The notes: generated from the letters alone by a model not told the origin. Positions 25,721-38,696 are shown, counted from the stretch's first letter. The stretch: 64,000 nt of DNA from Phoebastria nigripes (GCA_035582835.1 JAYKAV010002475.1:275997-339996), one strand, 5' to 3'. Translations and numbers: made by a program.

Positions 25721-26504
25721 AGGTGAAAGCAGCAGCCAGGGCCGACCCAGGATGTCAAGGCCTGGGGCAACCCTTAAAGCCCAGCCAGATGCAGGCCCCT
25801 GTCCCTGCCCTGGGCCACTGAGGTCCGGTCAGAGCCCTCCCCACCTCCTAATGCCCCTGTCAGGCCCAGGCCACACCCATCCTGCCCACCTCCTTGCTGC
25901 ACTGCTGCGGGACGGGCCCGGCCCCCCCAGCCCCTTGGCTCTTCCCCCCCTCGGGGGGCTGCACCCACAGGGAGGGCTCTGCCCAACCTGGTGTGTCCCC
26001 TGCTCCCAGCTTGTCCATCCAGGGGTGGCCCCACTCCCGCAGCACCTTCCTGAGCCCCAAGCTGCGGGTGGAGGCCAGGCCCTAAGGCCAAGCCATGGTG
26101 GGTAAGCCCCACTGCTGTGCCAGGGGCTGCCCTGCAGGCCCCCCAGCTGGGTGCCATGGGGCCAGGACTCAGAGCAGTGCTAGAGGCCACAGTCAGACAC
26201 CACGGGGCCTTGCCCCACAGCTGTGCCAATGTTTTCCCCTGTGATTCCCCTAAAGCCAGGTGCAGTGGTGCCTGGCCTGGGGCTGTGCCCACAGTGACAG
26301 CTGAGCTGAAGGTCATCAATTTCATCTTTCCCCGTGGTGCTTGCCACTGGGAATGTCTGGGCTGACCCTTCTGCCTCCACCCCTGCCACCTCTGGGGCCT
26401 CCTCTTGCCACTGTGCTTCACCTTAGCTCCATATCCCTGCTCTGGCTCTGTGACTTTGTCACAGCCCCCTGCTCCTGCCCAGGCCCCAGTCCCCACTCCA
26501 AAAC
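25721..26504. other. Isolated GC-rich, CpG-poor block of unknown origin
   Basis: Base composition changes abruptly from AT-rich to C/G-rich for about 780 bp and returns just as abruptly. By eye I count about ten CpG dinucleotides, far fewer than its GC content predicts, so it is not an unmethylated CpG island. It looks like a methylated and decayed insert. A 245-codon open frame on the minus strand (25774-26511) and shorter frames on both strands are low-complexity and rich in Pro, Gly and Ala, as expected from the composition rather than from selection. A perfect 7-bp inverted repeat with a 3-bp loop lies at 26448-26464. No terminal repeats, target duplication or known element could be recognised. 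It may be an LTR or non-autonomous element, or transposed GC-rich DNA. Confidence 0.6.
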
Positions 26505-27596
26505 AGAACAAATCGAATTTAAAAGTGTTGTTCGTTCTTTGTTGAGGTGGAACAAGTATTTCCTCCTTGCCAAAAATGTTAGTAGCTAGATCCTTTTGAA
26601 AAACATTGGATTTTCTGAGGTGTTAAAAGTTTGATTGTGGTCTTGCCTCTGCAGTAAATAATTTACCTTAGGCTTTTTGTTCAGGTATTTCTGGTATTTG
26701 GAAAAATATCACATAATGTTGGGGGGAAAACAGATTTTTTTCATCAACTTGTCTCTTAATTGTTCTGTTATCAAAGCACTATAGAATTAATTCCCATATT
26801 AACTTTANATTTTTACAAATCCTCTAGATTAATACACTGTTTAGTCTGTAAACTTTCTAAGGTGGAAACTGTTGACACACTTTTTTCTCAGAGTACCAGG
26901 CACAGAAGACATCACAGCAAAACCAGCTTTTTTTTGTGAGCTAACTTATTGTGGCTTGGAGACAACTGCAGTAGTGACAATGCTCTGTATTTACAGAGAA
27001 TAAAGAAAGGTATTCTTTTATAAAACCCACCAATCTTCTTAGTATAATTAAGAATTTGGTAAATGAAATGCATATACAAATTGCCTTCTGTTACTACCCT
27101 TTTTTTTTTTTTTTTTCCCATTTAAAATAATTTGTTTCTATGGCTTTCTAATTCTGCTCTCTTATTGGCTCCTTTATATATCTAGTGAATGCAAATAGTA
27201 CTCGATAGCATTTGGCATTTATGAAAATAACATATTGCCACATAGAAATTGTTCAACAATTCCTATAAAATAATAAGGAAAATCTTCTACTAGTGGGTCA
27301 ACTGATATGTCACCCAAATGCTACAAAACAGGCAGTGGTAAGCTGAAAAGTCATAAAAAGAAATGGGGGGGAAGGAATGACAAACCAAACCCTGAAAATT
27401 TTTCAATTATTTCTTCCGGTCATACATCAAGAATGAGTTATAAAATGCACCCTGGAGCAGGACTGCAGTAAACTTTTCCTTTGTGCTATGATTCTACTTT
27501 TTCTGTAAGTCAAGAACTGTGGTCTAAATAAAACATCTGACATGTTACGGAAAATGTCAAATATGTACATATCCAGAAAGCTACGTTCTGTAGAAA

Positions 27597-27616
27597 ATAT
27601 ATATATATATATATAT
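27597..27616. repeat. (AT)n microsatellite
   Basis: Ten AT units embedded in AT-rich sequence. Such tracts are frequent and variable. Confidence 0.95.
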
Positions 27617-29685
27617 CTTGAATGTATTACTGTTATAAAATACAGTGCATTTCTCAAAAATTCAAATATATGAATGCAATTCCCCACAGCAAAAACTCTT
27701 GATGAGTGTTAGAAAATTGGGATCCCCACTTTAAGTCCTTTGAAGCCATCATGTAGTCCGGTACTGGCTGAGTGAAGCCAAAGTTCCCAAGGACAGGTTT
27801 ACAAAAGAAAAGCCAAAGTGTTGTTCTACCTATTCCCACATAGATTGTGATGCCTTCTCACATCATCTCACAACAGCATCCTATCTCTCTAACCCTTTCT
27901 GAATATAACACATTTCTACAGGCGATTGATACAGGTCATCTCAGACCATAAGCAATAGCAATGGAGATTAAAACCAAAAGGGCCAGGAATCTTCCAAAGT
28001 CTTCTGAACAGATGTAGCAAGCAAAGCACATTTTTCTTTATGGAAATTAAAAATAAAAATAATAATAAAAAAGAAAACTAACAATTAAACAGTAATGGTC
28101 ATGTTACAAAAAGGTATAAAGTTAGAAAAGATTATTCTGTGGTTGCCAGTGCACTTTTAGTTTAGAAACTCAGAATAAGTTAGGATTCTCTTAGACTTCT
28201 GTTTCATTAGCCAGCTTTACTTAAAATTGGTGGCAGTGGCAGCATTATATATATAATGCCTTGTTTATATATGAATTTTTGATCATGCTTCTTATGTATG
28301 ACAATAATTTAATTGTAGTCAGTTACATCTGGATCCTAAAAAGGCTTATTCATGTATTAAGGTATAGTTAAACAAGTTCCACTACAGAGAGATTATTTGC
28401 ATGATGAAGTTAAGTCTATGCATAGCTGAACAAGCTGTAGGATAGAGCCACAGGCAATTGCTATCTCAGTAGTTGCACTGATTTTTCAGCAGGAGGAGAA
28501 AAGAAGTCACTATAACACTTATTTTAATGCAGATTTAAAATAAAATCAGTCCGTTATTTATAGAAAGCTGCAGCATACACTGAATTTGAATTAATTGGCT
28601 TCTTTCTATATATTCTATTTGACAGTATCCCTTGAACAGGAAAATACTGTGATCTTTTGTGACTAGAGAAGAATGTTTGAGCAAGACTCTCCTTTAGGGA
28701 GACTGTGTGTAACCTGTGCGATACCGCTTATACTACAAATGTGTCAAGTAAGCAGAATAGCTACGAATGACAACTCCACTGCAAGGAAATCCTCAGAGAT
28801 GCCGAGTAAAAGCAAGACTAGCTTCAGGTTCTTGCAGCTGCAGAGTTAAGTTAAGCAGTGCAGCCCTGTCACCTAAATGCAGATTTAACTACAACTTTGA
28901 TCCATGTTCATTTATCTGAATAATCAATACAGCAAACTAATCATGATGTAGCAGTTAGATGCTTCTTGTCTTGGCTAGTTTCAGATGACTTAGTGATACC
29001 TGTTGTGCCTGGTCTTCTTGAAAATTAAAACTGAAAAAGAATAGCCTGTGTAAGCAATTCAGCCATCAGCTGGAAAAAAGAATTTCTTAACAGGAGTTTC
29101 TGCTTAGGATGATTACAAATTTTTAGTCATAGCTGGGGTACATGGACAGTTACTGCCATCTGCTGGAAGGATTCCTTCCCTGATTCAACTTTAAAATAAA
29201 AAATAGTGAACATTTTTTTAATAAGTAAAGTAATGAAAGATTAAAACTCTTACCATTGCTGAAATTTAGGTGCATAACATCTGTGTAACCATTTAAGCGC
29301 TCATTATTCTAATGGCATCAAGAGTGCAATATTATGAAAATATGGACCTAAATCTCCTTGCAATCCAATGTCTGATTGGGGGGACTGGGTAACTAAACCA
29401 GACTGATAAATATGAACTAGAGGGCATAAATCCTCCCAAAAGTGGGAGATGAGAAGATGCAAAGGGAGGGGGAAATTAAAGATAACGAGGTCTCTGTGGC
29501 AACCATTTGTTTAATTTCATAACATAAATTTCAATACTACTGTTTCATTCATGAATATATATAAAAATATTATTTTAGAAAAAACAAAAACAAAACCAAA
29601 ACATTTTAAAAACCCATATGTTATGGATAGGTAGCAGGGACCTTACAGTGAATATCCAGCTTTCTGTAAGACTTGGCAGTTCCAG

Positions 29686-29750
29686 AAAAGAAAAAAAAAA
29701 AAAAAAGAAAACAACCAAAAAACCAAACCAAACCAAGCCAAACCACACAC
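29686..29750. repeat. A-rich tract grading into (AAACC)n
   Basis: A run of A with single G interruptions passes into degenerate AAACC/AAGCC units. It may be a decayed retroposon tail, but no body is recognisable. Confidence 0.85.
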
Positions 29751-32700
29751 TCATTTTTCCCTCCTCTGTTTAGGTCACAAAATACACATCAGTAGTTAGC
29801 ACTGCAAAGTCATGTTGATGCTGAATGTAGAGTAAGCAGTAACATGTAGCTTACACAATATTGGACATTTTTGAAGAGCTTTTCTGTCTTCATTCTCAGT
29901 TCTGTTTCACCTATGTATAGTCCTGAATCCAGACAACCTGCTAAAGGCCTTTCAGTGTCAATTTTATATCAGCCTGCTGAAGATTTCAAGACAGCCGAGT
30001 TAGATGTTGAATGGTTCAGACTGAACTGTGATGTGGACATCAGTACTCAGCCTCGCACATTTGCAAGTCTAAACCAGAATGCCTATAGGCATATATATAC
30101 TACCAAGAAAGAGAGAAGATTTCATGGTTAGACTCTATTTGCTGTCTTGAGGCTAGCAGAATGCTATTGATATTGTCATTACATTAACCTATTTTCATTT
30201 GCTTAGAAATTAATGAAACTGTGAAGAAATTGTAATGAAGGATGGAGTGGAAATGGGACCAGCTAGGATGCGGAAACTAAGCCAGCTGAACCACTTGGAA
30301 GTATTGAGATGGGATAAAGAGGTGGAGTGTGTAATGGTTGGCTAGCTAAAGAAGGAAGAATATAAATACACAGTTGAGGATTGTGGTGAGACGGAACTAT
30401 GATTACATAGTCAAATGATAGATTGATTTCCAGCTATCGTGCCTGAAATATTTGCTGTACCAAGAAAACTTGCACCAAATTATATCATAATTCAAACTGC
30501 ATGGTGAAACATTTATTTAGTCCTGGACTGGGAGTTTACATTTCATGTCTTTTACATCTCATCACATTGACCATTTCTAAGCTGCAAATAGCAGTTGTTA
30601 AATTCAGCACACTGAAATTTCAATCTCAGTGATTATTTATGGAGCCCTAACTTTAATTTTGTCTTTAGGTCCAGCATTCATTACCCTGTACCAGCAGCTT
30701 TAAAGTGACCAACACAGATGAGATGTGCTGGGAGATCTCTTTTTAAATGCACACACAGAGACACACCTTCTCCCATTTTGTCAATTTATTCAGATGAGCA
30801 AGAGCAATATGTTTTCCCTCTGCATAAGCTGGGTTCTGGAAAGTAAAAAATTAGCAGTTATTTTCCCATGGTTGGCAACTTTCTGTGTACTGTATGTATA
30901 TATACCATATTCTTATGCCTCTACGGGGCCACACTAGCTTTTTCTAGGTGTTACTTGGATAATTGCAGAGAAAAGCATTTCTCAAAAAGTGGGATGCATC
31001 TTAATGGGAAGAAATGTAGGACAATAATGCTCAAGGAGTATACAAGCTACCTGAAGCAACTACACTGATGTCAGTGTGATACTGTGCTTGGGCTAACTAG
31101 AAAGACATGAAAAGCAGAGATAACCTCTATCAAGGGAGAATAGGAAGATGTGTGGGAAATGAGGTAAAGAAACCTGTGTGTAACCTTTATGGTCAAAATT
31201 CCTACACTCAGGATAAGTTGTTAACCTTAATTGTAACTATATTTTTCTGAAGTCTAGAAGACCTAAGAAGAGATTGAATGTCAGAGGTACACTCAGATTC
31301 AACACATGCATAGACAAATCATATGCAAATCTTTTGTCTAGAAATGTCAAATGATCAACAACTTTTCAAAAACATTTTCTCTGTAATTTTATGTAACATT
31401 GTAATGAATCTGTGACGCACTTTTGCAAGAAATTGAGAAACTCACAGAATCAGTCCAGACAAAGTTATTCCTTGTAAATAAATGTAAGAAATGTGCAAGG
31501 CAGGTTCAATCTATTGTATTTATTTTAATCTATTTATTATAGCATAAATAACTTGTGACTTTGTAAAATAACATTTCACTTAGTTCCTGTGTCCAATCTA
31601 TTCTGCAAAGTGCCCAGACCTGTTAGAAGCCATGCATGAATGAGAAAAACAAACAAACAAACAAAAAAAACCCCATTACTTTCTGTTAGTAAAATGGATG
31701 TGTTTTCCTTAAATAAATTAGAAAAGAAAAAATGTTTTTACTCTCATGACCTGTTTCTTCCCCTAAAGGAAACACACCTCAAAACAGCACATCTTTCACT
31801 GTTGCTTGTTTCTTAATATAATAGAAGCAGTATTTTGTAATACTTTCCTCTGTAAAGTAACTTCTTTCTACTTACACTCAGATTTTCTATACACTCTGAT
31901 CTTAGCCATCTTCTTTCAATATTACTTAAGAGAACAAGGCAAACTTGCTGACTTGCTAAAGCCACTAGTCTGTGCTCTTGTATAAGAAATCGATATTATA
32001 GGTAATTTCTTAAAAATACAGTTATATTCGTTTTTATAAGCTAGTTTTGTACTGTTAAGTAATACCTACTAAGTATTTTGGGTCTGAATTAAGTTTTAGC
32101 TTTTATTTTCCCAGCATCTGCTATATCATGACAATCTTGAATTAGAAAGTGTATCATATTCAAAGTATCAAGTATGTTTTAGTTCTCTTTTGATCTTTTA
32201 CTAGGAATATAAAATTGTATTAGGCTAACAGGTATTAAATCTTTAAGCTTTCAAGACCTAGGTACTCTCTCTAACAATTAAAATATGCAATGGGAAGAAT
32301 AATTTTTTTCTAATATAGATGTTAATGTAGCAGAAAGGAGGAAAAAAAAAAAAAGAGAGTGAGCAACCACTAACAAAACTAATTTGTTTGTGAATGTTAT
32401 ATGCAGCCTACACTTAAGTAGTCTTTGTAGACTACTTAATGATTATGGATAAGGATTAAGCTAAAGCTTCAAAAGGGTGTTAATGCTATTTGGAAATTAT
32501 CTTCCACTATAATACAGATGTTTTCAGGGGCAGGGGGAAAAAAGTCCCTAAAGGATATGCCTAGCACATTTTAATGGGATCAACCTCATCCCAGAGGTAA
32601 AAACATTATTGATACCCTTATAGTACTAANTTTTTTTTTTTTTTTTTTTGGTCTTTTCAAAAACTTTGAACTGATTCTTGCTGCATTTTAACAACAGGTT

Positions 32701-34064
32701 TATAATGGAGACTATAGAATATTTTTGTTAATGTGACTTTTGGCTATACTTTTTTCTTTTTCTCCATATGGACTTATATTATCTGTATAAGAAAATAAGG
32801 CACCATAAAAAAGTTATAAATCTGAAATAAATTTTCTTCTTCCCATTTAAAAACATGAATTTTACATTCTACCATAAGGTAAAATCTTTGCTAATGACAC
32901 CTGTAAGCAAATTCACAGAAGGAATGGCCTGCAGCTGTTTTCTATTGCTATCTCCTCCACTCAATCAGCAGATAAAGATAATCCTTTCTTGATGCAATGG
33001 ATTTTATGTCTCTATACTCTATAACCATTTCCACTTCCCCTGTAAGTTACCTTTGTCTGTGAAGAATATAATTCTTAGAGTATAACAGAAGCATTTTATT
33101 TATGTTTTAATTTTTAGTTTTGAAAGAATCAAAAGTAAATATAACCTTTAAGATAATAATCCCAGCAAATATGTGTGCTGATTAGATGCATGCCAATTCA
33201 GCAGGACAATTAGACTTTTCTGTCACATTAACATTTTGATTCATGTGTCACAGAAACATAATATCACAGGAAGTCTATAATCCTGGACTGTCTATCTAGT
33301 TAAATTTTATACGCTGTCCAATTCTCATATTTTTTTTCCAGAACTACAGCCCTTCCTGTCACACAGAGCCTTGCCTTTAGCATTTTAATAAACTCAAATT
33401 ACAGGCAACAAATCTGAAGCATTTTGCAGGTAATAAGCAGATCAAATATTTATGAAAATGGGTAATTCAGTTTTAAATATCCATGGACAGTTTGTTTCCA
33501 TGGATGTTTTACTACCCATACATTGCTGAATGTGGCATGATCCGGAGAAGTGTTTAATCATTGTATAGCAGCAGTGTGATTTTGAGTGTGTCAGTGCCAA
33601 CTCAACTTGCATATAATTTGGATACCGTCAGCTATTTAGCAGCCTTACTCACGTACTACACATATAGGAAGTGCATTTCAATTCAAAAAAATCTTAAATT
33701 TAGCGATCCATTAATTTCTCTATGTGCTTAATTCTACATGATAATTATAGTTACCATTCACAGGACTGAATTTCAAACATATTTATTATAAAAAGCAAGC
33801 ATTATAGGCTTTAAGGTTTTGATTGATACAGAGAACCTAATGGAGAAGTCAAAAGCACAACTCCCAACCTATCTCTTGCCCTGCATCAATTTTATGGCAG
33901 GAATTCCCACAGTCTGTATATATTCCATTTCCAATTCAGGACATCAAGGAGAAATGTTAATGCAGGGGGAGTTTAGCTATATGAGTCCCATTAACTTTAA
34001 ATGCATCATGCTGGAAATATTCTCTATCTGCTTTGAATTCATACATATATGCTCTAGTCACAAC

Positions 34065-34104
34065 CATGTGGAAGACTCAACTCCCATGTGGAAGACTGAA
34101 CTCC
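34065..34104. repeat. 20-bp tandem duplication
   Basis: Two adjacent 20-bp units beginning CATGTGGAAGACT differ at one base. The near identity suggests a fairly recent slippage or duplication event. Confidence 0.95.
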
Positions 34105-35190
34105 CAGGTTTGCAAGGCAGCATTCACAGTCCTTTATCCCTACAAATACTATTGAAATAAATTGGATTTCTGAGCTGTAATCCTAGCAAACTGATCTGAA
34201 TACAAGTGTGTTATTACAAATTTAGAGCATATTTATTTATTTTTTATAAAAGTATTTTCAAAATTAAATAGTTAAAATTGGATAGTGCATTGATTAGAAT
34301 GCTATTTGCTCTCATTTAGCTAGTTCAATTGTTAATTTTTTCAAGACTTAGTTGTAGGCATGACAAGGAATAAACATACTATTGTAGCTCACGATGAGGA
34401 AAGTCAAGTCCACCACTGGAATGGACCTGAAATGGGGCAAAAAGGTAAAAGAAAAAGTTTCAGGTTATGCAGGGAGAAGGCCAGGTTTGCACACTGCATT
34501 CTATGAAAGCTAAAAAATTTTGATGGCTTGGATCAAGCATTCTGCCTTGCTTTGTCTCAAAATGAAACTGTTTACATTAGTGAAGATAGTCCTGGGGAGA
34601 GTCTCTTTACCTTCACTTTCATGTGCATGTGGCTTATAGAAATATGTACTCTGGGATTATGGAAAAATGACAAACTGGTGGTAAGATGTCCATGAATTGA
34701 ATTCTTCATCATCAAGGAACCTATTTTATTTTATTTTGTCAAATATGTGAGCTATACTGTATTGGGTTTGCATGGCAAGGTTTTGGTAGCGGAGGGGGCT
34801 ACAGGGGTGGCTTCTGCAAGAAGCTGCTAGAAGCTTCCCCCATGTCCAATAAAGCCAATGCCAACCGNCTCCAAGCAGGACCCACCACTGGCCAAAGCTG
34901 AGCCCATCAGCAATGGTGGTAGCGCCTCTGTGATAACATATTTAAGAAGGGGAAAAAAAAAACCTGCTGCACAACAGCAGCTGGAAGAGAGGAGTTAGAA
35001 TATGTGAGAGAAACAACTCTGCAGATACCAAGGTCAGCAAAGAAGGAGGGGAAGGAGGTGCTCCAGGTGCCAGAGCAGAGATTCCGCTGCAGCCTGCGGT
35101 GAAGACCATAGTGAGGTAGGCTGTCCCCCTGCAGCCCATGGAGGTCCACGGTAGAGCAGATATCCACTTGCAGCCCGTGGAGGACCCCAC

Positions 35191-35493
35191 GCTGGAGCAG
35201 GTGGATGCGCCTGAAGGAGGCTGTGACCCTGTGGGAAGCCTGCGCTGGAGCAGGCTCCTGGCAGAACCTGTGGACCCGTGGAGAGAGGAGTCCACGCTGG
35301 CGCAGCTTTGCTGGCAGGACTTGTGACCCTGCAGGGGACCCACGCTGGAGCAGTCTGTTCCTGAAGGACTGCACCCCGTGGAAGGGACCCATGCTGGAGC
35401 AGTTCGTGAAGAACTGCAGCCTGTGGGAAGGACCAACATTGGAGAAGTTCGCGGAGGACTGTCTCCCGTGGGAGTGATCCCATGCTGGAGCAG
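35191..35493 (+). repeat. Degenerate ~45-53 bp tandem repeats inside the LTR
   Basis: The word GCTGGAGCAG or a close variant recurs seven times, at about 35191, 35244, 35296, 35344, 35393, 35438 and 35484. Spacing is 45-53 bp. The intervening sequence shares words such as GGACCCACG, CTGCAGCC and CCGTGGGA. The units are diverged from each other and explain the unusual stop-free frames. They lie between the TATA-like motif and the poly(A) signal, thus within the transcribed part if that promoter candidate is right. Confidence 0.85.
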
Positions 35494-35698
35494 GGGAAGA
35501 GTGTGACGAGAAAGGAGCCGCAGAGACAACGTGTGATGAACTGACCACAACCCCCATTCCCCATCCCCCTGCGATGCTCGGGGGGAGGAGATAGAGAAAT
35601 CGGGAGTGACATTGAGCCTGGGAAGAAGGGAGAGATGGGAGGAAGGTGTTTTTAAGATTTGGGTTTATTTCTCATTACCCTACTCTGATTTGATTGGC

Positions 35699-35704
35699 AA
35701 TAAA
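35699..35704 (+). promoter_or_regulatory. AATAAA polyadenylation signal of the LTR
   Basis: A canonical AATAAA lies about 185 bp before the 3' end of the LTR, as expected for the R region of a retroviral LTR. It supports the plus orientation. Confidence 0.7.
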
Positions 35705-35894
35705 TTAAATTAATTTCCCCAAGTCGAGTCTGTTTTACCCATGATGGTAATTGGTGAGCGATCTCTCCCTGCCCTTATCTCGACCCACAAGCCTTTCATT
35801 ACATTTTCTCTCCCCTGTCCAGCTGAGGAGGGGAGTGATAGAGCGGCTTGGTGGGCACCTGGCATCCAGCCAAGGTCAACCCACCACACTATAC

Positions 35895-38696
35895 ATACAG
35901 CCACCCTTTTTAAAGGGCTTAGATGTTAGTTTAATACCCTTTTTGAAGGGCTTAAACACTAGAGTTTTAACACCTGTAATTGAATGGGAAACTTATGAGG
36001 TGTGAAGTTACTGGATTTCTAAGGACTGAGCACACTGAGGTCTTAGACCCCTCAGTTTCCTCTGAAGTAAATGAGAGTATAAGGCTTTCAATTCTGTGTG
36101 AGGTCAGGACCTACAGTGTTATAGTGAAGCAAAGTTAGAACTGGTTATAAGAACACCAGTTTTGTTTGCCTTGACAATCTGTGTAATCCTAAATGAAACT
36201 AAATTACAGAGGTGGTGTTCTAAGTAATCTACTGTATGATAATAAAGTATTACATGCAAAATATGCCAAAAACCCAGGCAGATTTTACCCAAGCAGATTT
36301 TACCAGTTACAGGTTTGCTATATGCTGGTCACACTTTAAGTCATGTGACAGTTACGTACATGTCAACTATTTGAGGTAGTAAAATTCATCCATTTAAGAC
36401 AATAGTCTTAATTTTAAGATATATGTCTGCGAAGAAGGTAAAAATTCATGTAGAGACAGCCCAGAACATTGTCCATGGTAGTAATTACATGAATTACAAT
36501 GTAAGAGAGAGAATATGAATATATATACACTGCATTAATTTTCATGAGTTTTCTCACTAGTGTAACAAATTAGTTTCCTGCATTCTGTACCTGTAAAAGT
36601 GAGACTGACAGGCATCTGCTAATATCCCCTGAATGAAGATAAGCAATGTTACATTTCAATTGCACTTCTTCTTCATCAAACTGTTCAGAAACCAAAGAGC
36701 ATATCCAGAGGGCCAGTAAGAGACCTTGCATCAGTTGAATTTCTCCTGGCTGATCAGTTGAATTTCTCCTAGCTGACTCAAGTCATTTCTCTATCTGTCC
36801 AAGGCCTCTTTCCCACTGCACAGACAGAGGCAGGGTCTTAAGAAATTTGCATAATATCACTTTTAACAAATTCTTTACTACTGACTTTTGACCTTCAAGG
36901 CTCATGACTAGCAATGAGAAGTAATGAAATCCATAATGCCGTGGCATAATAATGTAACCTGACACTGTCCAGATTTTTGTGTCATCAGGTACCATGCTGT
37001 GTAAGCTGCTGCCTTTGCACATTGCTTTTTTCACTCCAACGCTAACCTGCTTATTTCTCTAGGTATCATATTTTGTCATTACTAAACTGTTCTTTTTGGA
37101 TCAAATCCATCATAGGTAACCCTGAACACACACATGCCTCTGTGTATCCCGCTGCTAGTTTCCAGCTCTTGATAGATAATTGCTAATGTTTAGCAGTTTT
37201 TTTCAATATATTCAAAATTAGTTGTATGTCTTTCATAATGCTCCAAGAGCAGGGAACAGGAAAAAAATTAAAAAAGAATACATTTCGGGACATGAGGATG
37301 ATGTGTAGTTTATTATGATACTCTGTCCTCAAGTCTCATTAGTGAAAAGAAATCCTCCATCTCCACTGAACCTCCTGCTCCATTAACCTGTGTTTCATCT
37401 CCTTGTTTTGTTACAAAAGTTAAGATGAGAAAGTAGATTTTTAGTTATTACTCAGATGTGACAGAGGCATTAAAACCATTTCTGTAAAGTAACAGATTTT
37501 ACAAGGTTCTTGAAACAAACATTATACACCATAGGTGTTATATTTGTTTAAAGTAGCAATCACAATATAATCCAGAAAAGAAAACAAAAGCTATAGGGAG
37601 AACCACAGCAACAGGAAATTGATGAAAAAAATCAAATTGGTGAAAGGCAGAAATGGAGATAAAATACTGGCCTCAGTGACAAAAGGCAAAACTACTATAT
37701 GTTTTGCTGAGACCAAGATTCCAACTTTTGCCTTCTGGAAGCTGCTGTTAGGAAGGTTTCCCCAAAGGACTGAGATATAGGAGGATTGGTGTAACTCTGG
37801 TGTCAGGAGCTAGAATGGACACACCCTGTTTTAGGATTGAAGTCCTAGAGCTAGGAGACTTTTGTGTCATTGCAGTTGCTCAACATGTCTCAAAAAAAAA
37901 AAAAAAAAGAGTTTATCTTGGGTAGATCAGGAAAATGATGCATCCTTCCAACTGTGGCTGTGCCTGTACAAGGAAATAGCTCCCTGTCCAGCCCTCGGAA
38001 CAGGTGCAAAGCAGCAGTTGCATAGTTGGCAGTAATATAATGCCTACATGTTGTTTGTTATTTCAGCTGTATGCAGCATAATAAATTATGTCAACGTTAC
38101 AATGTTCTATGCTTTTTTTTTTTTTTCATCAGAGAAATAAAATTTGGACTAAGAAAGGTCCTCAGCAGATAGAAATCGACCTTGCACTTGTGGCAATTAA
38201 ACTCTGCTGTGGATTGGGTCCCTACAGGGTAGATCAAGATTAAATTCTTCCGTTATCATTAGTGTTCTTTTCTATTATAGCTATGTGCGCAGTGTAGACC
38301 TGATACAGCATTGAATGCTGAAGGCTTGGTAACATTAACAGAATTGGAGTCTGGTGGTTAACGACTTCGAAATCTCCTGCAATATTAATTCCTTTTCCCC
38401 TCCTTGACTCCTTTTTATCCATTTGTTCTAGCTTCTTAGGCTATTGTTTTATCTGCTTTCCTTCTTTTAATCAGGATCTAGTGAAGAATGCTTGCCCTTT
38501 CTTACTAATATGTGTGATGTGCCCAGAATACGCAAGACCTTGTAACAAATCGACAAAGATTACTTTGTCAATAGAGAGAATATCCAGCACATACACTATG
38601 GCCAAAGAATGCTTAATATAAAATCATTTGTTTTGTGAAGGGCATAATGGAAGGACACAAACAGCCATGATCATTTATTTTCCTAGTTAACGGTCT
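35895..38696. other. Unique sequence with short direct repeats
   Basis: No gene seen. It has a 33-bp period direct repeat just after the LTR (35903-35968), a 15-bp period repeat near 36278-36304, a perfect-period 23-bp tandem duplication at 36731-36776 with one mismatch, and an A17 tract near 37892. Nothing else was recognised. Confidence 0.55.
36731..36776. repeat. 23-bp tandem duplication
   Basis: Two adjacent 23-bp units beginning TCAGTTGAATTTCTCCT differ at a single position, indicating a recent local duplication. Confidence 0.95.

Larger units (their letters stand above)
26505..34751. other. Unique AT-rich sequence with simple repeats
   Basis: No gene seen in this 8-kb stretch. It contains a T17 tract near 27100, an (AT)n tract at 27597-27616, an A-rich (AAACC)n tract near 29686-29750, an (AAAC)n tract near 31644-31672 and an N followed by T19 near 32630-32649. 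It also holds a 9-bp perfect inverted repeat near 33479-33505 and a 20-bp tandem duplication at 34065-34104. A plus-strand 86-codon open frame at 29871-30131 has a fairly protein-like composition but no recognisable motif, and I do not call it. Confidence 0.55.
34752..35894 (+). mobile_element. Solo LTR with 6-bp target duplication (class II/ERVK-like)
   Basis: The LTR proper runs 34758-35888 (1131 bp), starts TGTATTGGG, ends CCCACCACA and has imperfect terminal inverted repeats (TGTATTGGGTT against TGTGGTGGGTT). It is flanked by a perfect 6-bp duplication, CTATAC, at 34752-34757 and 35889-35894; 6 bp is typical of class II retroviruses. An AATAAA signal at 35699-35704 fixes the orientation as plus. 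A TATTTAAG motif at 34939-34946 is a weak TATA-like candidate. The flanking DNA has no gag, pol, env or primer-binding sequence, so this is a solo LTR left by recombination between two LTRs. The middle part is GC-rich and repetitive (separate entry). Long open frames there on both strands (for example about 200 codons in three minus-strand frames) are side effects of that composition. An N lies at 34868. The class is inferred from the duplication length; the family name was not determined. Confidence 0.88.

Noticed and set aside
25715..26504. GC-rich block as an LTR with TG...CA ends
   Set aside because: TG and CA can be found near the borders, but no target duplication or terminal inverted repeat supports them, so I left the block unclassified.
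25774..26511. 245-codon minus-strand open frame in the GC-rich block
   Set aside because: Gly/Ala/Pro-rich, low complexity, with other open frames on both strands at the same place. GC content alone makes stops rare.
29871..30131. 86-codon plus-strand open frame with protein-like composition
   Set aside because: No recognised domain and no supporting splice or promoter signals; length is within chance expectation for a window of this size.
33819..34160. 113-codon plus-strand open frame
   Set aside because: No motif; its C-terminal part includes a 20-bp tandem duplication, and nothing around it suggests a gene.
34907..35612. Three overlapping minus-strand open frames of 192-216 codons
   Set aside because: They are three frames of the same GC-rich tandem-repeat part of the solo LTR, with low-complexity Ser/Pro/Leu-rich content and no motif. 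Repeat composition explains them.
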